Counted from the stretch's first letter, positions 25,126 through 36,387 are shown. The stretch: 64,000 bases of DNA from Hyphodiscus hymeniophilus (GCA_016508695.1 VNKQ01000005.1:2356001-2420000); one strand, 5' to 3'. Notes: generated from the sequence alone by a model not told the origin. Translations and numbers: made by a program.

Positions 25126-26661
25126 AATTCAAAGATGAAAGAGAAGAGGTATGATTTCCAGACACGTGTATTGGAAGTGTACCCCTTGAGCATACAACCA
25201 TTGGATGAAATCGAGGAGCGAAAGCAGAACCTAGACTGTGTGTGTGTTTGTGAGAGAGTAGAATCACCAAAGAAGGCGAGAAGGTCGGCATTTGGCTAGG
25301 TCGCAAGACCCTCACACTCGCACACTCGCTCGAGGACTGCCTGGATTGGAAGGAACGGTTTCCCATCCAAGCCTTGAATGTTTCTCCAAGACCGGCTACC
25401 TACTGAACGGAAAAGACCGTATACTTAGCTTTCCCAAGCTTTGGCGTGGAAATGTATAAAACTCAGAGTTGTATGATCCCTATGCCATATGGCTTCAACG
25501 AAGCCCGACCGGGGAGCTGGTCTTGGGAAGGATAACCTAAACAACGACCCACTCCTCTTACGTATCGAGGCTGGTGAACATCTGAATATACAAAGGTCTT
25601 TGGCCTTGATAGAATCTCGGCTCTCTTATCCACGAAGAATGGCAAAAGTTGCGCTGATGGAGTGATGCAAATCTCGATCACGTGTGCATATATCCAGTTC
25701 GATTCTCGCCAACAAAAGGAGAAGCGAGAAGGAGGAGAAAGTGTTTCAAACATAGTGTTTCCAGCGTCGTAATATCTCATAATATGACGAGTGAAGAGAG
25801 GTTTGCTTTTTATGGTGCTGATAGGCGTCGTTAGCCTCGGACCCTGCTCCTGGGTTTCAAGTCAGCTAATCCTTACCAAGATGATGGAAGATCAACAAAG
25901 GCTTTAAGCGACGGGGGCAAGGAGAGGTATCTAATGGATATTATGGAATGCATCACTGGGTAAGTTAAGAAATAGTTATCCTCTACATCACTGCTTGGAT
26001 ATAGGTTGTTTGAGAGAGAAAGAAAAGCCGATAGACAAGCATTGCCAAGTATCTAGTGAATCCATTCCATTGGATCCTGCATCTTCTGCAAACGGTTCCC
26101 AAACGGTCGTATGCCGCAACAGTGTAGGTTGTGCAACACGCCCTGAGCCACTCAAATCCGGGGATGACCGGCTTAGAGATTGGAGATTCTTTTGGTGGAA
26201 TGGTGGCAGCGTCGGATGCAGTACGGTGGGACGACGAGTGAGGATGGGCCTACAGTAACAGTATGGTTGAAGCCCCCTTGCATCAGACGATCGGCTATGT
26301 ACGAGTATCGGAGAGTTTGCTCAGCAAGAAGAGAAGTGCAACAGAGTGAATGAATGACTAAGTACAAATCAGCCATCGACAGTGATACAGTGATCTAACT
26401 CCGGCTTCTGCTGTGTAATAAATAGTTTGGGAATCTTGGAACTTCAGGTATGACCATCAGATTCAACCCGTACTACCTACATACAAGTACCATACTCCAT
26501 TCTGTATTACTGTATCCTCTCCTGTGTTCTTGCTCTTACGATTATGCCTCGATTCCTTGTAAGATTATAATATCGAGATGGATCCCTTCCTCTTCGTCGA
26601 TGCCTTTTAAACCCCTTTTTGATATAGACTTCCTCTGTTATGATGAGTGATGGAGATCACG

Positions 26662-26693
26662 GGATATCTGGATATCTGGATATCTGGATATCC
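26662..26693. repeat. GGATATCT octamer repeat
   Basis: Four consecutive GGATATCT units, the last ending in CC, in noncoding DNA. Confidence 0.9.
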
Positions 26694-27333
26694 ATAGGTA
26701 GAGAGGTCCGCTTTTCCTTCTCCTACCATACCTTACCGCTCCTTAGTAGTCTTGGCCACCACCACCACCTCCCACTTCCCCACACCCCTTATAGGCTTAG
26801 CCTTGCCCCTCTCTGACGTATCAGCCAATAAGATAAGCGAACGGCAGCCCTTCCAACCCTTGTCTGCATCCCTCCCCCAAGGTGCATACTTCCCAATCCG
26901 CCCTATCGTGTCCTTCGAACACTCCTTCCCCCTCTTCTTACATCAAAAGCCTACACACCTACACAACGCATTCCACCTCACCTTATCACTCCTCAACAAC
27001 TCCCCTTACACCACTGCCTCCTCCGACTATATCAACCTCCTACCCTTTGAACCCTCCAATTCGCACTTCAATTCCGACAACACCGCAGCCGGGCGAAGCT
27101 ACATAATCCACGGACAAAGAACACAACGGAACCCAAATCAACACCTTGGACAGAGACCATCTCCCGGCTCACATCGAATCCTCCTCACGCACGCGAGCCG
27201 AACTCATCATACAAGTGCCCAAAGCTGGAGAGAGCAGCTACGGGTGGGTTAGAAATCTCTCAGCAGCACCACCTACAACCAATCTACTTCATATCCAAAA
27301 GACGCCAACAACTCTATCAATCACATCGTCAAC

Positions 27334-28176
27334 ATGGCCAACAACGACAATACCTCAACCGATCCAGCTACTCGAGCTCGCCGAGGTTCCTTCACCACCC
27401 AGACCTTCAACAACATCTTTGGTGGTGGTCGATCGAACAGCACGTCCGGCAGTCCAACAGCTCCATTCCCCAGCACTGGTCCTATCACCACAGCCGCTGC
27501 ACAAGACCAACGCCGACGCATGTCAATCTCGACACTTGGCTTGTCCGGATCCTCTCCTACTCAAACTACACCCTTCACCTTCGGCCCTCGAAGAGGTAGC
27601 GTGTCGACCGACCGCTCGGATTCTATCGATGAAAGTGCAATTGATGATGATGACGGCTCCTCCCGTAGCATCCCAAGCACACCCTTCGCACGAAGAATGT
27701 CATATGGTGCACAGGCTCTTCGAGCACGTACCCAAAACGGTAGCCCAGGAGCAAATGGTAGATCTTCCTCCTACTCCGCAACACCCAAGAACAATGCCCA
27801 GTTACCCACAATCCCAGCGGGTCCTAGAGGCGGAGGAGTGACTCCTCCCAAGACTCAAGCATCTCAGGCAAGCACGCAATCAAAGCCCAAAACTGCATCT
27901 GACCATCCTGTTTCCGCTCGTCCAGGTGAAGGTAGCGGCTTCAACTGGTCTGAGCAACTTAGATCCAGAGCCGAGAGCTCCGTCTCGCAGACGCAGAGAC
28001 CCTCGTTCTCCACCCCCAACGCTGCGAAGCCTCACGATAGGAACAAGAGTGTGAGCGAGATGCCCACTCCTCCCATGGCTGTCCCTCCACCTGCTGCTGC
28101 TCCAGCTAGACCGGCGAGCAAGAAGCCTGATGCGTTTCAGGAGAGAATTTTGAAGGGTGACTTCTACATGGATTAG
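27334..28176 (+). CDS. Conserved-looking fungal protein, Ser/Pro-rich with RRxS motifs
   Basis: Intronless, 280 aa, start ATG in context AACATGGCC. Nearly the whole chain is low-complexity Ser/Thr/Pro/Gln and probably disordered. Four Arg-Arg-x-Ser sites (ARRGSF, RRRMSI, PRRGSV, ARRMSY) fit the consensus of cAMP-dependent protein kinase. A short tail, DAFQERILKGDFYMD, looks like a conserved C-terminal peptide. No enzymatic domain, signal peptide or membrane segment. The long C/T-rich leader upstream suggests strong transcription. Function unknown; a PKA-regulated scaffold or stress protein is only a guess from the motifs. Confidence 0.8.
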   Translation: MANNDNTSTDPATRARRGSFTTQTFNNIFGGGRSNSTSGSPTAPFPSTGPITTAAAQDQRRRMSISTLGLSGSSPTQTTPFTFGPRRGSVSTDRSDSIDESAIDDDDGSSRSIPSTPFARRMSYGAQALRARTQNGSPGANGRSSSYSATPKNNAQLPTIPAGPRGGGVTPPKTQASQASTQSKPKTASDHPVSARPGEGSGFNWSEQLRSRAESSVSQTQRPSFSTPNAAKPHDRNKSVSEMPTPPMAVPPPAAAPARPASKKPDAFQERILKGDFYMD

Positions 28177-29457
28177 TGATGGGTGCGCACATGTTTCTTT
28201 ACCTGATGTGTCAAAACATGTTGCTTTACACACTGCTCAATATCGATGATGGCGTTGATAGCGTTACGATGTGATGATGGCCATACTGCCTCTCACTGAT
28301 TACGATTGAATTGCTCCCGAACGATTGAGATTCGAGGAAGGCGACTAGGAGTGTACGCTGGACGTTTCATTCTATTTACGAACTATTACTGGCAAGCAAA
28401 GATGGGGATGCTTGCTATTGCTCTTGGCCAAAGTGGTTTGATGATTCATGACTTCGTTTCTTTCGTATGATGAGGCTTCAGCGGGCGATGCGAGGTATGG
28501 GCAGGGATGAGATTAAATGTAGCTTTAGTTTCTTTGACTCTATAGCTATTGAATCAAACATGGCACACTCTCGCATTTATCACTACACTGACGACGCACT
28601 CTGTCCAGACGACCGACCTCCAGCGAGTATGAAAACCCATCCTCATCATCTCCCCCAAACAAATCTCCCTGCGATCCCCCCTCCCCTCTCCCTCTCCCTC
28701 TCATTCCCATCCTTCACATCTCTCACCCCTCACCCCTCACCCCTCACCCCCACAAGCAACATCACCATACCCCCCCCCCCCAACCCAGCCCCAGAACCGC
28801 CCTGACCAGAAGGACTCTTACATACCGCTGTTCCTATTCTGCCACCTTCCCTCGTTGAATATTTTGGATAGAACTGACGCCCGTTGTGGGATTAGGGGTT
28901 GTGTGAGGGTTGGTGTAAGAGTTAAGTAGGCTAAGTAAGACGTAAGTACGAGTCAAGGGTTGAAGGATGCAGAAGCAGAAGCAAGAGTTGAGGACATGAG
29001 TTAGATTAGAGACCGGACGACCCTTCCTAGTGGACGATTATAAGTGTGGATTGTAATGGGATTATAGGGCAAATGGATGAGCGACGGGTGGAGTGAGCAT
29101 GTTGGGTAGACGGGCGGGGTTTGAGTGGTAAGATAGGAGAGGTGAGAGGTAACCTATGAAAGGAGTGAGATTGTGGGAAGGATGGAAACTTCGTTGGACC
29201 GAAGCATCAAATGGTTGGTCGGCCATGAGGTATGCTGATGGGGTGTTCTGGTGTTCTGGTTTCGAAAGATCTTCGAATTGGAATCTACCTAATTTCAATA
29301 AACTCGCCTCTCGTGCAGTAATTTCATGATCCAAGAGAATCACACGCCTACGTTCGTCCGTAACGCCGTCCAATCTTTGCTTCTTGTGGTATCTCTCCCT
29401 GCCCCGCGTTTCCCAAATTGGATTCCTCCTCCGCGTCCATCATCTCCTCCATCATGC
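28177..29457. other. Intergenic, 1.3 kb, low complexity
   Basis: Between convergent genes. Contains (CACCCCT)n at about 28722-28750 and a run of about a dozen C near 28770. No supported gene. Confidence 0.55.
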
Positions 29458-30434
29458 CTAAATGCCAACGGCATGACTGAATACTTTCTGTGCTAGCTGG
29501 CTCAGAAGTCTAGCTTTGTCTGCTTGGGGCAGCTCCTGGAAGACGGCGAAGACACTCTTTCCTCTCGAGTCTCGGATTGAGCCAAGTCTATTTCCAGCTA
29601 CTGCGCCAGCCAACACTGTAGAACGAAGTCAGCAATCAGTCCGTGATTCTCGATGGGAATGACATAGTCCAGGCCAAGGAGGAGCTGGCTGTAAACAAGA
29701 CTTACTGCCCGGAAAATTCGCAACGATAAACCCCATAGCACCACCGCTCAAACCTCCAACCATACTCCAGAACTTTCCCGTGGGCGTCCCCCCGTTCTCC
29801 GCCATACCCTCCTCCCTTAACATCTCCTCAAACACATCCCCAAACTGCTCGTTCTCGAACTTCTGCTCCTCCTCCTTATTCTTCGCCTTACTGCTAAACC
29901 CGAACGAACTCCACGGGAAACCCCCACCGCTCCCCGCCGCCTCCACATCGGGGTCCGGGATCGGGATGTCCTCGTCAGAATCCCAAGCCGTGGACGCAGT
30001 GGAGGCTCCGGAGCCGAAGCCGTGGTAGACTCGCGCGGCGTCGTAATCTTTGCGACGGGAGGGCTCGGAGAGAGTGTAGTAGGCGTCGTTTATCAGCTGG
30101 AATTTGCGGGTTCGTTCAGCGCGCTCCGGGGAGTCGGAGGGGACGCGGTCGGGGTGGGTTTTCAGGGCGGCTTTCTTGTAGGCATTGCGGATCTGCTGCT
30201 GGGTTGCTGTGGATGGGACTTGGAGGGCGGCGTCTGGGAGTGTTAGTATGGGTCAGATGTGGAGTAAGGAGACAATCAGATGTTATTGCGCAAGAGGATT
30301 GAATGATTGTTCATTCATGCATAAAGATCATATGTCCCTATTCGAGGAGAATGACTGGGGCATTTCACTCCTTTCTTGAGGAGTTTGTTCACGAGGCTAG
30401 ACTTACAATAATCGGTAGGGACTCCTCTGCTCAT
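29458..30434 (-). CDS. J-domain (DnaJ-like) protein
   Basis: 237 aa from three exons: 30434-30407, 30233-29706 and 29615-29458 (introns 173 and 90 nt). The J domain sits at the N-terminus: YYAALQVPSTATQQQIRNAY, then KTHPDR with the essential HPD, then LINDAYYTLSEPSRRKDYD. A charged linker follows. The C-terminal part has a Gly/Ala-rich hydrophobic stretch (WSMVGGLSGGAMGFIVANFPG, extended across the last intron) that may insert in or associate with a membrane, then a short polar tail ending HAVGI. It lacks the Gly/Phe and zinc regions of class I/II, so it is a class III J-protein, an Hsp70 co-chaperone of unknown client. Divergent from the gene at 31010. Confidence 0.9.
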
Positions 30435-31009
30435 GTTTGCGATTTCTCCTTCACTTATGGAAGAGTCGAGGAATAAATAGGTGTAGATGATCCTAGAGAG
30501 GATTTTTAATGTAGGATGAGCGAGTATTGTAGACTGTAGGCACAAGAACCACAATCGAGGGGTCCTTGATCTAGATGTTGATTCGAGACACACGAGACGT
30601 CACCATGTGGCGTAAGCTCAGAATCAAGCCACATCTCACTCACTTTGAATTCGGGATGCGATCTATCAATCTGTGTTCTGGTTAGCAAGAATTCTCTCTA
30701 CACCCACCCATCTTTACTACTCAGCACCCTCGCCTCGCCTCGCCCCATGTTCGGTGTGAGCCGCATTAGCTTCACACCCCAGCCCCTCCAATAAAGTCGG
30801 TGAAGAAGCTGACCATGCACCAGAAGCTCAATCTGGTTGTATTGAAGCTCCACAGCCATCGATCGAGACTCAACTCTACATAACTGTATCCAGAATTCTT
30901 TTTTTGAAAACTCATCCTGACTCCGCACTCCCGATCGATATTTCGCCCTCATAATTCAGCGCCTGATAATCATTTCAAACCCGAAAAAAATAACCAGAAC
31001 GGATACACG
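30435..31009. promoter_or_regulatory. Divergent upstream region
   Basis: 0.57 kb shared by the J-protein (-) and the small membrane protein (+). No specific element recognised. Confidence 0.4.
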
Positions 31010-31674
31010 ATGGGTTGGTTCGACGGCGCATCAGATTTGGGCGGACACAAGAGCTCTCATCATCACCACGGCAGCAGCAAACACCACTCGAGTGGGAGTA
31101 TATTCGGCAGTGGAAGTCCAAAGCATAACTCTTCTCGGTCGTCGTTTTTCGGTATGTGCAAAACAATCAATGCCTGTCTTCTTTCTCTCCCTAATATCCA
31201 ATATCAATCCCTCATGTCCTCATCCCAACCTTCCACTCAAACGTGACACACAACTAACACCCACAGGCTTCTCAAATAACCGCTCTTCCTCATACTACAA
31301 ACGCTCCCCGCGCTCAGGCTACCTCAAACGCGCCTATGCACAACTCCGCCGTCTCCTCCGCGACCTGATCTACTACTTGAAGCGGCACCCCATGAAAGTG
31401 TTCATGCTCGTCATTATGCCCCTGATCACCGGTGGGGCATTAACGGGTCTCCTTGCGCGGTTCGGGATCAGACTTCCGGGGGGTTGGAGAAGATGTTTGG
31501 CGGTTCTCATGGAGGGGGTGGGGGGATCGGGGTTGGGAGAGGCTCGGGGGAGGCATGCAGTTCGAGCGCAGTAGGGTTGAGGGGCCGATGGGTGCGTTTG
31601 GTGGGTTGGGCAATTTGGCGGCGGGCATGGGGGGTGTGGGTGGTGCTATGAACATTGCCAAGATGTTCATGTGA
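31010..31674 (+). CDS. Small Gly/His/Ser-rich membrane protein, frame disrupted twice
   Basis: Exon 1 31010-31151 and exon 2 from 31267, joined G|GC. The N-terminus is His/Ser-rich (HKSSHHHHGSSKHHSSGS). A basic, Tyr-rich segment precedes one strong membrane helix (VFMLVIMPLITGGALTGLLA), then GIRLPGG. After that the natural continuation (LEKMFGGSHGGGG, then GGMQFERSRVEGP and GGAMNIAKMFM) lies in two other frames. Adding one G to each of two G-runs (31478-31483 and 31546-31550) gives a continuous protein of about 183 aa ending at 31674. As written, the open frame stops at 31574. Looks like a small conserved fungal membrane protein; function unknown. Confidence 0.7.
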
Positions 31675-32170
31675 GAATGGTGAGATGGGAAGGAGAGTAG
31701 AGAATGGCAGGAAATGGGGCGAGCGAATAAGCGTAAAACGACACAGGGCCAGAGATCATGGACGGGATGATACGGAGGACGATGTTGAGAAATTGAAGGC
31801 GTTTGGGCGATTTGGATACCAGGTTGAAAACGAAGCTTAAAGGCGGTTTGTGTTTACTTTTTCGATGTAAGAGCTTTCCTTCCAAAACATAGAATTAGCG
31901 GACCTCATTTCGTCCAGTGTTAGGATAATTAAGATGCAACGAGTTTCCTTGAGATATCAAGAATTTGTTATTGACCGTGAGATCATCTTGTTCAAGATGC
32001 CATCCATCCGTCCTGACTGTAAGTCTTTATGCGTGGATGGGCTAGATGAGGACTCGCATACGACAGGTGTAGACTGAACGCATCAAAATGTCTTTGAAGA
32101 GCCAGTAAAAAATCCATTAAAAAGCAAAATATTCTCTATCACATGCAATAAGAAAAAGAAAGGACGCCTA
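31675..32170. other. 3' flanks of convergent genes
   Basis: About 500 bp with no supported feature. Confidence 0.5.
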
Positions 32171-33436
32171 TCATCTTTTGCCTCTTTTCTTGCTCCCAAC
32201 AGGCTTGCGTGCCACAGCTCTTTCCCTTTCCCGACCAGACTCCGGTTCCTCCACGACGACCTGAACGCCATTTCCAAGATCATCACTCTCGTCCTCGTCC
32301 TCGCTGCTACTTTCATCGCGTCTTGAGCTGCGTCTCCTCAAAGTTGGATCGGAAGCGGGCCCCCAACCAGTAGCAGGGTAGCTCCCGAGAGGAGGACTAC
32401 GACGGACTGAAGAGTAGACAACATCCGGAGGCCCAGAGAAGACACGACGATTACCGGCTTGCATGTAATGCTGTGGAATAGGCGGTGGTTGCTCGGACGA
32501 GATCTGATATTCGAAAGGATCAATGGATTGTGTTTGTGAGGATACAGAGCTTCGTCGAGAATGGGCTGGTATCCATCCTTCTTCATCTGGCATTGGCCGG
32601 CGGGAGCTGGTACTTGACGATGAAGGAGGTCGGTTACCTTCAGAGAAATGGCGATTGGTCGGTTGGTACGCAATGAACTGTGGAGGTGGTGTAGCGCGGA
32701 GTTGTGAGGACGTTGCCGAACGGGGTCGAGTAGGTGAGTTACGACCTGGGCCAACCTGTGGAGGATAGTAGCCCAAAGGCGCGTAAGTGACACCGTCTGC
32801 TCCTTGAACTAGCATACCCGGTGGTGGTGCCGGTTGCTGTGAGTAACGATCCTCTGGCCTCTTGGAGCTCCTTTTTTGGCTTTTGAGATCTGAGGGGCCG
32901 ATTGGTACCGTGACAAGATCCCGGTCGCTGCGTCGTCGGCGTTCACTCCCACTACCCGAACCACTGCCTTTCTTTTCCTTGGTGGTCGCGGCCGACTGCA
33001 TACGTTTTCGTCTTCTCTCCAAAGCTGCTAACTCCTCGGGATTGAGCTTAACTTCCCGTTTTCCCTTTTCCTGAGCACGGCGAATCCGAGCAAGCGCAGA
33101 CTGTACAAGCGCCTCCTCTTTGTCCCGTAAAGCAACCTGTAAAGCACTAGTCTGTTCGTCCTCATCCGATTCTTCCGAGTCATCTTCAGAATCGTTCGAG
33201 TCGTGTGCATAACCCCTGCGGACCCTCGATGAGGTAGTCAAATCTATTCCGGTAAATTGAAGTGGATCACTAGCAAATCGTTTTTTCTCAAAATTCAACC
33301 CAACGCCTTGTGTATCTGTATCATCGCTGTCAAGCTCTTCCACCCGGGATCGCTCCTGCCAAAGTGCTTGCTCCCGCTCCCACTGCTTCCGTCTCTTGCT
33401 CCCCTTCGCCCCTGGTGGTCTTCCCCATAAGGGCAC
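32171..33436 (-). CDS. Highly charged, Ser/Pro-rich protein; 5' end unresolved
   Basis: Open frame of 421 codons with no obvious intron. The N-terminal third is basic with KRRKQWEREQALWQERSR, then acidic repeats of Ser/Asp/Glu, a helical charged region (ALARIRRAQEKGKREVKLNPEEL), a Pro/Gln/Tyr-rich middle, and a basic tail ending KKRGKR. It is probably intrinsically disordered and nuclear by composition; no family recognised. There is no in-frame ATG at the 5' end: the frame opens just after the PRA1 stop codon (33463-33465) and the first codons resemble coding sequence. Either an upstream exon is missing, or a one-base deletion separates it from the PRA1 frame. Confidence 0.7.
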   Translation of the reverse strand: MPLWGRPPGAKGSKRRKQWEREQALWQERSRVEELDSDDTDTQGVGLNFEKKRFASDPLQFTGIDLTTSSRVRRGYAHDSNDSEDDSEESDEDEQTSALQVALRDKEEALVQSALARIRRAQEKGKREVKLNPEELAALERRRKRMQSAATTKEKKGSGSGSGSERRRRSDRDLVTVPIGPSDLKSQKRSSKRPEDRYSQQPAPPPGMLVQGADGVTYAPLGYYPPQVGPGRNSPTRPRSATSSQLRATPPPQFIAYQPTNRHFSEGNRPPSSSSTSSRRPMPDEEGWIPAHSRRSSVSSQTQSIDPFEYQISSEQPPPIPQHYMQAGNRRVFSGPPDVVYSSVRRSPPLGSYPATGWGPASDPTLRRRSSRRDESSSEDEDESDDLGNGVQVVVEEPESGRERERAVARKPVGSKKRGKR

Positions 33437-33462
33437 AGATTTGGGAGATCGCGGCCGACCAC

Positions 33463-33993
33463 CTAGACCGCCTCCCCGGAAAAAGCCTCATCGATGGGTT
33501 TGTCCATAAATGAGGCATGTCCTAAAATGCTGACTCCGCTTGCGCCAATGACCCAGAAGATTGCTGAAATGGGAGATGCAATGATTCCCAGAGGTACAGC
33601 AACTATCAGGAGACCGGTATAGAGCTGTGATGAAGTGGCGCGGAACACACCAATGTCTAAGTCTTGTCCCTGAAGCTTGCCAATTCCCCACATGCCTCCA
33701 ACGACCAGAATTATGACGAACAGGAGAAGCCAGTGCGTGAGCAAGCTGTAGATGCTTAACATAGTGAATACGACGGCATAGTTGCTAGAGAAGTACCCAA
33801 GGTTGTAGTTCACTCTTGATTGAACCTCGCTGAAGTTTGCAGGCTTCGAGAGTCTCTTGAGATCAAGGAATTCTGAGAGTGGTTTGAGATTGGCGAATCT
33901 TGAGGCTATGGATTGGGATCGTACACCAGCGAATCTATCTGATAGATTCAGCCGCGACGTGAGGACGTCGAGAGGGATCTGGATCCGAGACAT
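33463..33993 (-). CDS. PRA1 family (prenylated Rab acceptor) membrane protein
   Basis: 176 aa, intronless, ATG 33993. The family pattern is clear: LDLKRLSKPANFSEVQSRVNYNLGYFSSNY before two paired hydrophobic regions (AVVFTMLSIYSLLTHWLLLFVIILVVGGMW, and YTGLLIVAVPLGIIASPISAIFWVIGASG), then a short cytosolic tail ending FSGEAV. PRA1/Yip3 proteins bind prenylated Rab GTPases and work in ER-Golgi vesicle traffic. The length is typical. The stop codon directly abuts the next open frame on the same strand with no intergenic space, which is odd for a fungal genome. Divergent from the ER J-protein gene. Confidence 0.93.
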   Translation of the reverse strand: MSRIQIPLDVLTSRLNLSDRFAGVRSQSIASRFANLKPLSEFLDLKRLSKPANFSEVQSRVNYNLGYFSSNYAVVFTMLSIYSLLTHWLLLFVIILVVGGMWGIGKLQGQDLDIGVFRATSSQLYTGLLIVAVPLGIIASPISAIFWVIGASGVSILGHASFMDKPIDEAFSGEAV

Positions 33994-34829
33994 TGTAGTG
34001 GTTTGTATAAGTGTCTGAGTTTGTTGTGGTATCGAGGCTTGGAAGGTTTGTGAAGCTGTTGAGATCGCCGGGATGGTCACGGAGGAGGTAGATTTGGATT
34101 CTATACTCTCTGCCGAGATTGCTGGAGGTCTTTATGTGTGAATTTCGTTCTGAGATCTAGTCAAAAACTCTTTATGTCAGCGAACTCGTAATCCAAAGGG
34201 ATGGGACCTAAAAGGTTACGTAGAGGCCACGAACCTTTTAATAGATATGCGTCTGAGAGTCTAGGCAATCGTTGGCGAGTCACGGAGGAATGTTGTTCGT
34301 GGCTTGGAGGAGATTATGTCTTGAACGTCGAAATATTTGACGATGCTTCAGGGGTCGAGCTGAGATCTGGCCGTGAATGAGTGAACTGTGGCTCGGCGAC
34401 GAACCCCTGGCAGATTGGATATGGGAACTTGGGATGCCTCGGAAATCAGGATCCTGAACTGAAGGTGGTCGGTCCCATCTACCAGAAACGGACACACATG
34501 CGACTCTTCTCCTCCGCCACGGCGAGTTGAGTTTTGAGGTTGAAGAAGATATCAAGTGTGTGGGTTTTGCCGGGACGCAGAGCTATATGAGTAAGAAAGA
34601 GCTTAAGCGGCTGCACGCCTTTCTTCACGTTTGCCTTCGTTCGTGCAGCTTTCCCGTCCGGTTCCTCAGTGGAAACAGCAAGGCAGTTCTCCGCTAAAAG
34701 CCACTGCGGGATTTCAACTAGTGGCACGACCCTGGCACGAATCTGCGACCTGCTGCTGGCATAGAAAAAGGTTCGAGGACAGAAGAACACATCAGCGGTG
34801 AAGAGAAAGGATCTCAACCACAAACGAAA
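33994..34829. promoter_or_regulatory. Divergent upstream region of PRA1 and ER J-protein genes
   Basis: 0.84 kb between two secretory-pathway genes on opposite strands. Open frames in it look spurious. No unfolded-protein-response element could be confirmed by eye. Confidence 0.4.
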
Positions 34830-36173
34830 ATGAGGCTGTCGTTCTGCTCAGTGGCCATATTGGCTTGCTTATTTGCGCTGGTAGCTGCATGGAGCAAAGA
34901 AGGTATTCTGCCCAACATCCCAATTATTTCCTGCTGCCCAATTCCTTCGAGCCCCTCAAAACGTGTCCAACTATTAACAGCATACCATAGATCAGGAAAT
35001 CTTCCGTCTGCGTGACGAAGTCGAAGCCTCCGAGGGCATCGATGTGACCTTCTACGATTTCCTAGCCATCAAACCCTCTGCCACACAAGACGAAATCAAC
35101 AAAGCCTATCGCAAAAAATCTCGAGTTTTACATCCTGACAAGGTCAAGCAGCAATTCATTGCGGATAAATCCACGGGGAAGGACAAGAAGACTAAGGCGA
35201 AGAAGAAGCCTGGAGTCCATGTATCAAAAGGCCCTTCTCAGTCCGAGATCAAAGCTGCTGCCAAAGCTGCCAGCGATCGATTCGCACGTCTCGGCATAGT
35301 GACCAACATTCTACGAGGAGAGGGACGCGCACGGTATGATCACTTCTTGAACAATGGCTTTCCAAAATGGAAGGGAACTGGATACTACTATGCTCGATAC
35401 CGACCTGGTCTTGGCTCTGTGCTTGCTGGACTTTTCATCTTCGTTGGTGGTGGTGGACATTGGCTTGCGCTTTACATGAGCTGGAGAAGACAGAAGGAGT
35501 TTGTGGAACGGTATGTCAAGTTTGCCCGACATGCAGCTTGGGGCGACAATCTGGGCATACCAGGATTAGAGGGCACTGCTACTCCTCCAGTCACTGCTGG
35601 CGATGATGGGGATCCAATGGCAATGCCTGTCAATCGAAGACAGAGACGTATGCATGAGAAGGATGCTGCTAAGAAGGACAAGAAGGCTAAGGGTGTCAAG
35701 GCTGCGAAAGCCTCACCTGTAGCAACACCACCTGTTGGCTCTACTGGTCCTCGCAAGAAGATTGTGGCTGAAAATGGGAAGATCTTGGTTGTTGACTCGG
35801 TTGGTAATGTGTACCTTGAGCAAGCAGATGAAGATGGGCACAATCAGGAGTTCTTGCTTGATGTATGTGATTACCTTCACTTCAAGTCAAGACGAGTACT
35901 AACCATTCATAGCCCAGCGAACTTGCTCAACCCACGATCAAAGACACCGCCCTCTACCGCGTCCCAATATGGGCTTTCGATCGTACAGTAGGCCGCTACA
36001 TGAACAAAGCCCCTGCTGAAGAAGATGACGACGAAGAAGAGGATGGAGTTGATACCCCCTCAAGCAGCTCGGGTGCCGATGACTTCGAGGTATTAGAAAA
36101 GGTGAAGACAACGGCACCAAATGGGAATGGGAAGGCAGTGAGAAGGAATAAGAAGATTGCCCGTGGCCGGTAA
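34830..36173 (+). CDS. ERJ5: ER J-domain protein, Erj5-like
   Basis: 401 aa from three exons (34830-34902, 34991-35862, 35913-36173). Signal peptide MRLSFCSVAILACLFALVAA, then a J domain (FYDFLAIKPSATQDEINKAYRKKS, HPDK with the HPD motif, ILRGEGRARYDHFL). Between the HPD and the end of the J domain lies a Lys-rich insert of about 30 residues. A membrane segment follows (GLGSVLAGLFIFVGGGGHWLALYM), then a long Lys/Ala-rich cytosolic region, an acidic patch and a basic tail. This architecture (signal, lumenal J domain, one or two membrane spans) matches yeast Erj5, an Hsp70 (Kar2) co-chaperone of ER protein folding. The symbol rests on architecture, not on a search. Confidence 0.9.
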
Positions 36174-36387
36174 AATTGGAACAGAGGCTTTGACTGTATG
36201 ATATGAGGGTTTGTAGTATAGAAAAGTTAGTGACTGCCCAACTGCCTCTACTTGTCGGCCTTTGCCTAGTTGGAAATTAGGCTGGAACATCCCTGAAAAT
36301 TCCCGCATTCTCCCACGATGGACATGAAAGCTCCTGTCTCCTGTAACTGAGTACCAATATCTCGCTCAAGGAGCTTTTTCAGGAATC

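Larger units (their letters stand above)
24669..27333. other. Intergenic, 2.7 kb
   Basis: No supported gene. Holds a 128-bp duplication and an octamer repeat (listed separately). From about 26750 it becomes C/T-rich with long spurious open frames and is best read as the 5' leader and promoter of the gene at 27334. Confidence 0.55.

Noticed and set aside
26752..27252. 166-codon frame upstream of 27334
   Set aside because: Lies in a C/T-rich leader, starts without ATG and has no family motif; most likely 5' untranslated DNA.
27146..27841. 231-codon + strand frame overlapping the RRxS-rich gene
   Set aside because: Pro/Thr/His composition without motifs; it overlaps the better-supported frame starting at 27334.
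34479..34823. 114-codon minus-strand frame between the PRA1 and ER J-protein genes
   Set aside because: No motif and it lies in the shared divergent promoter.
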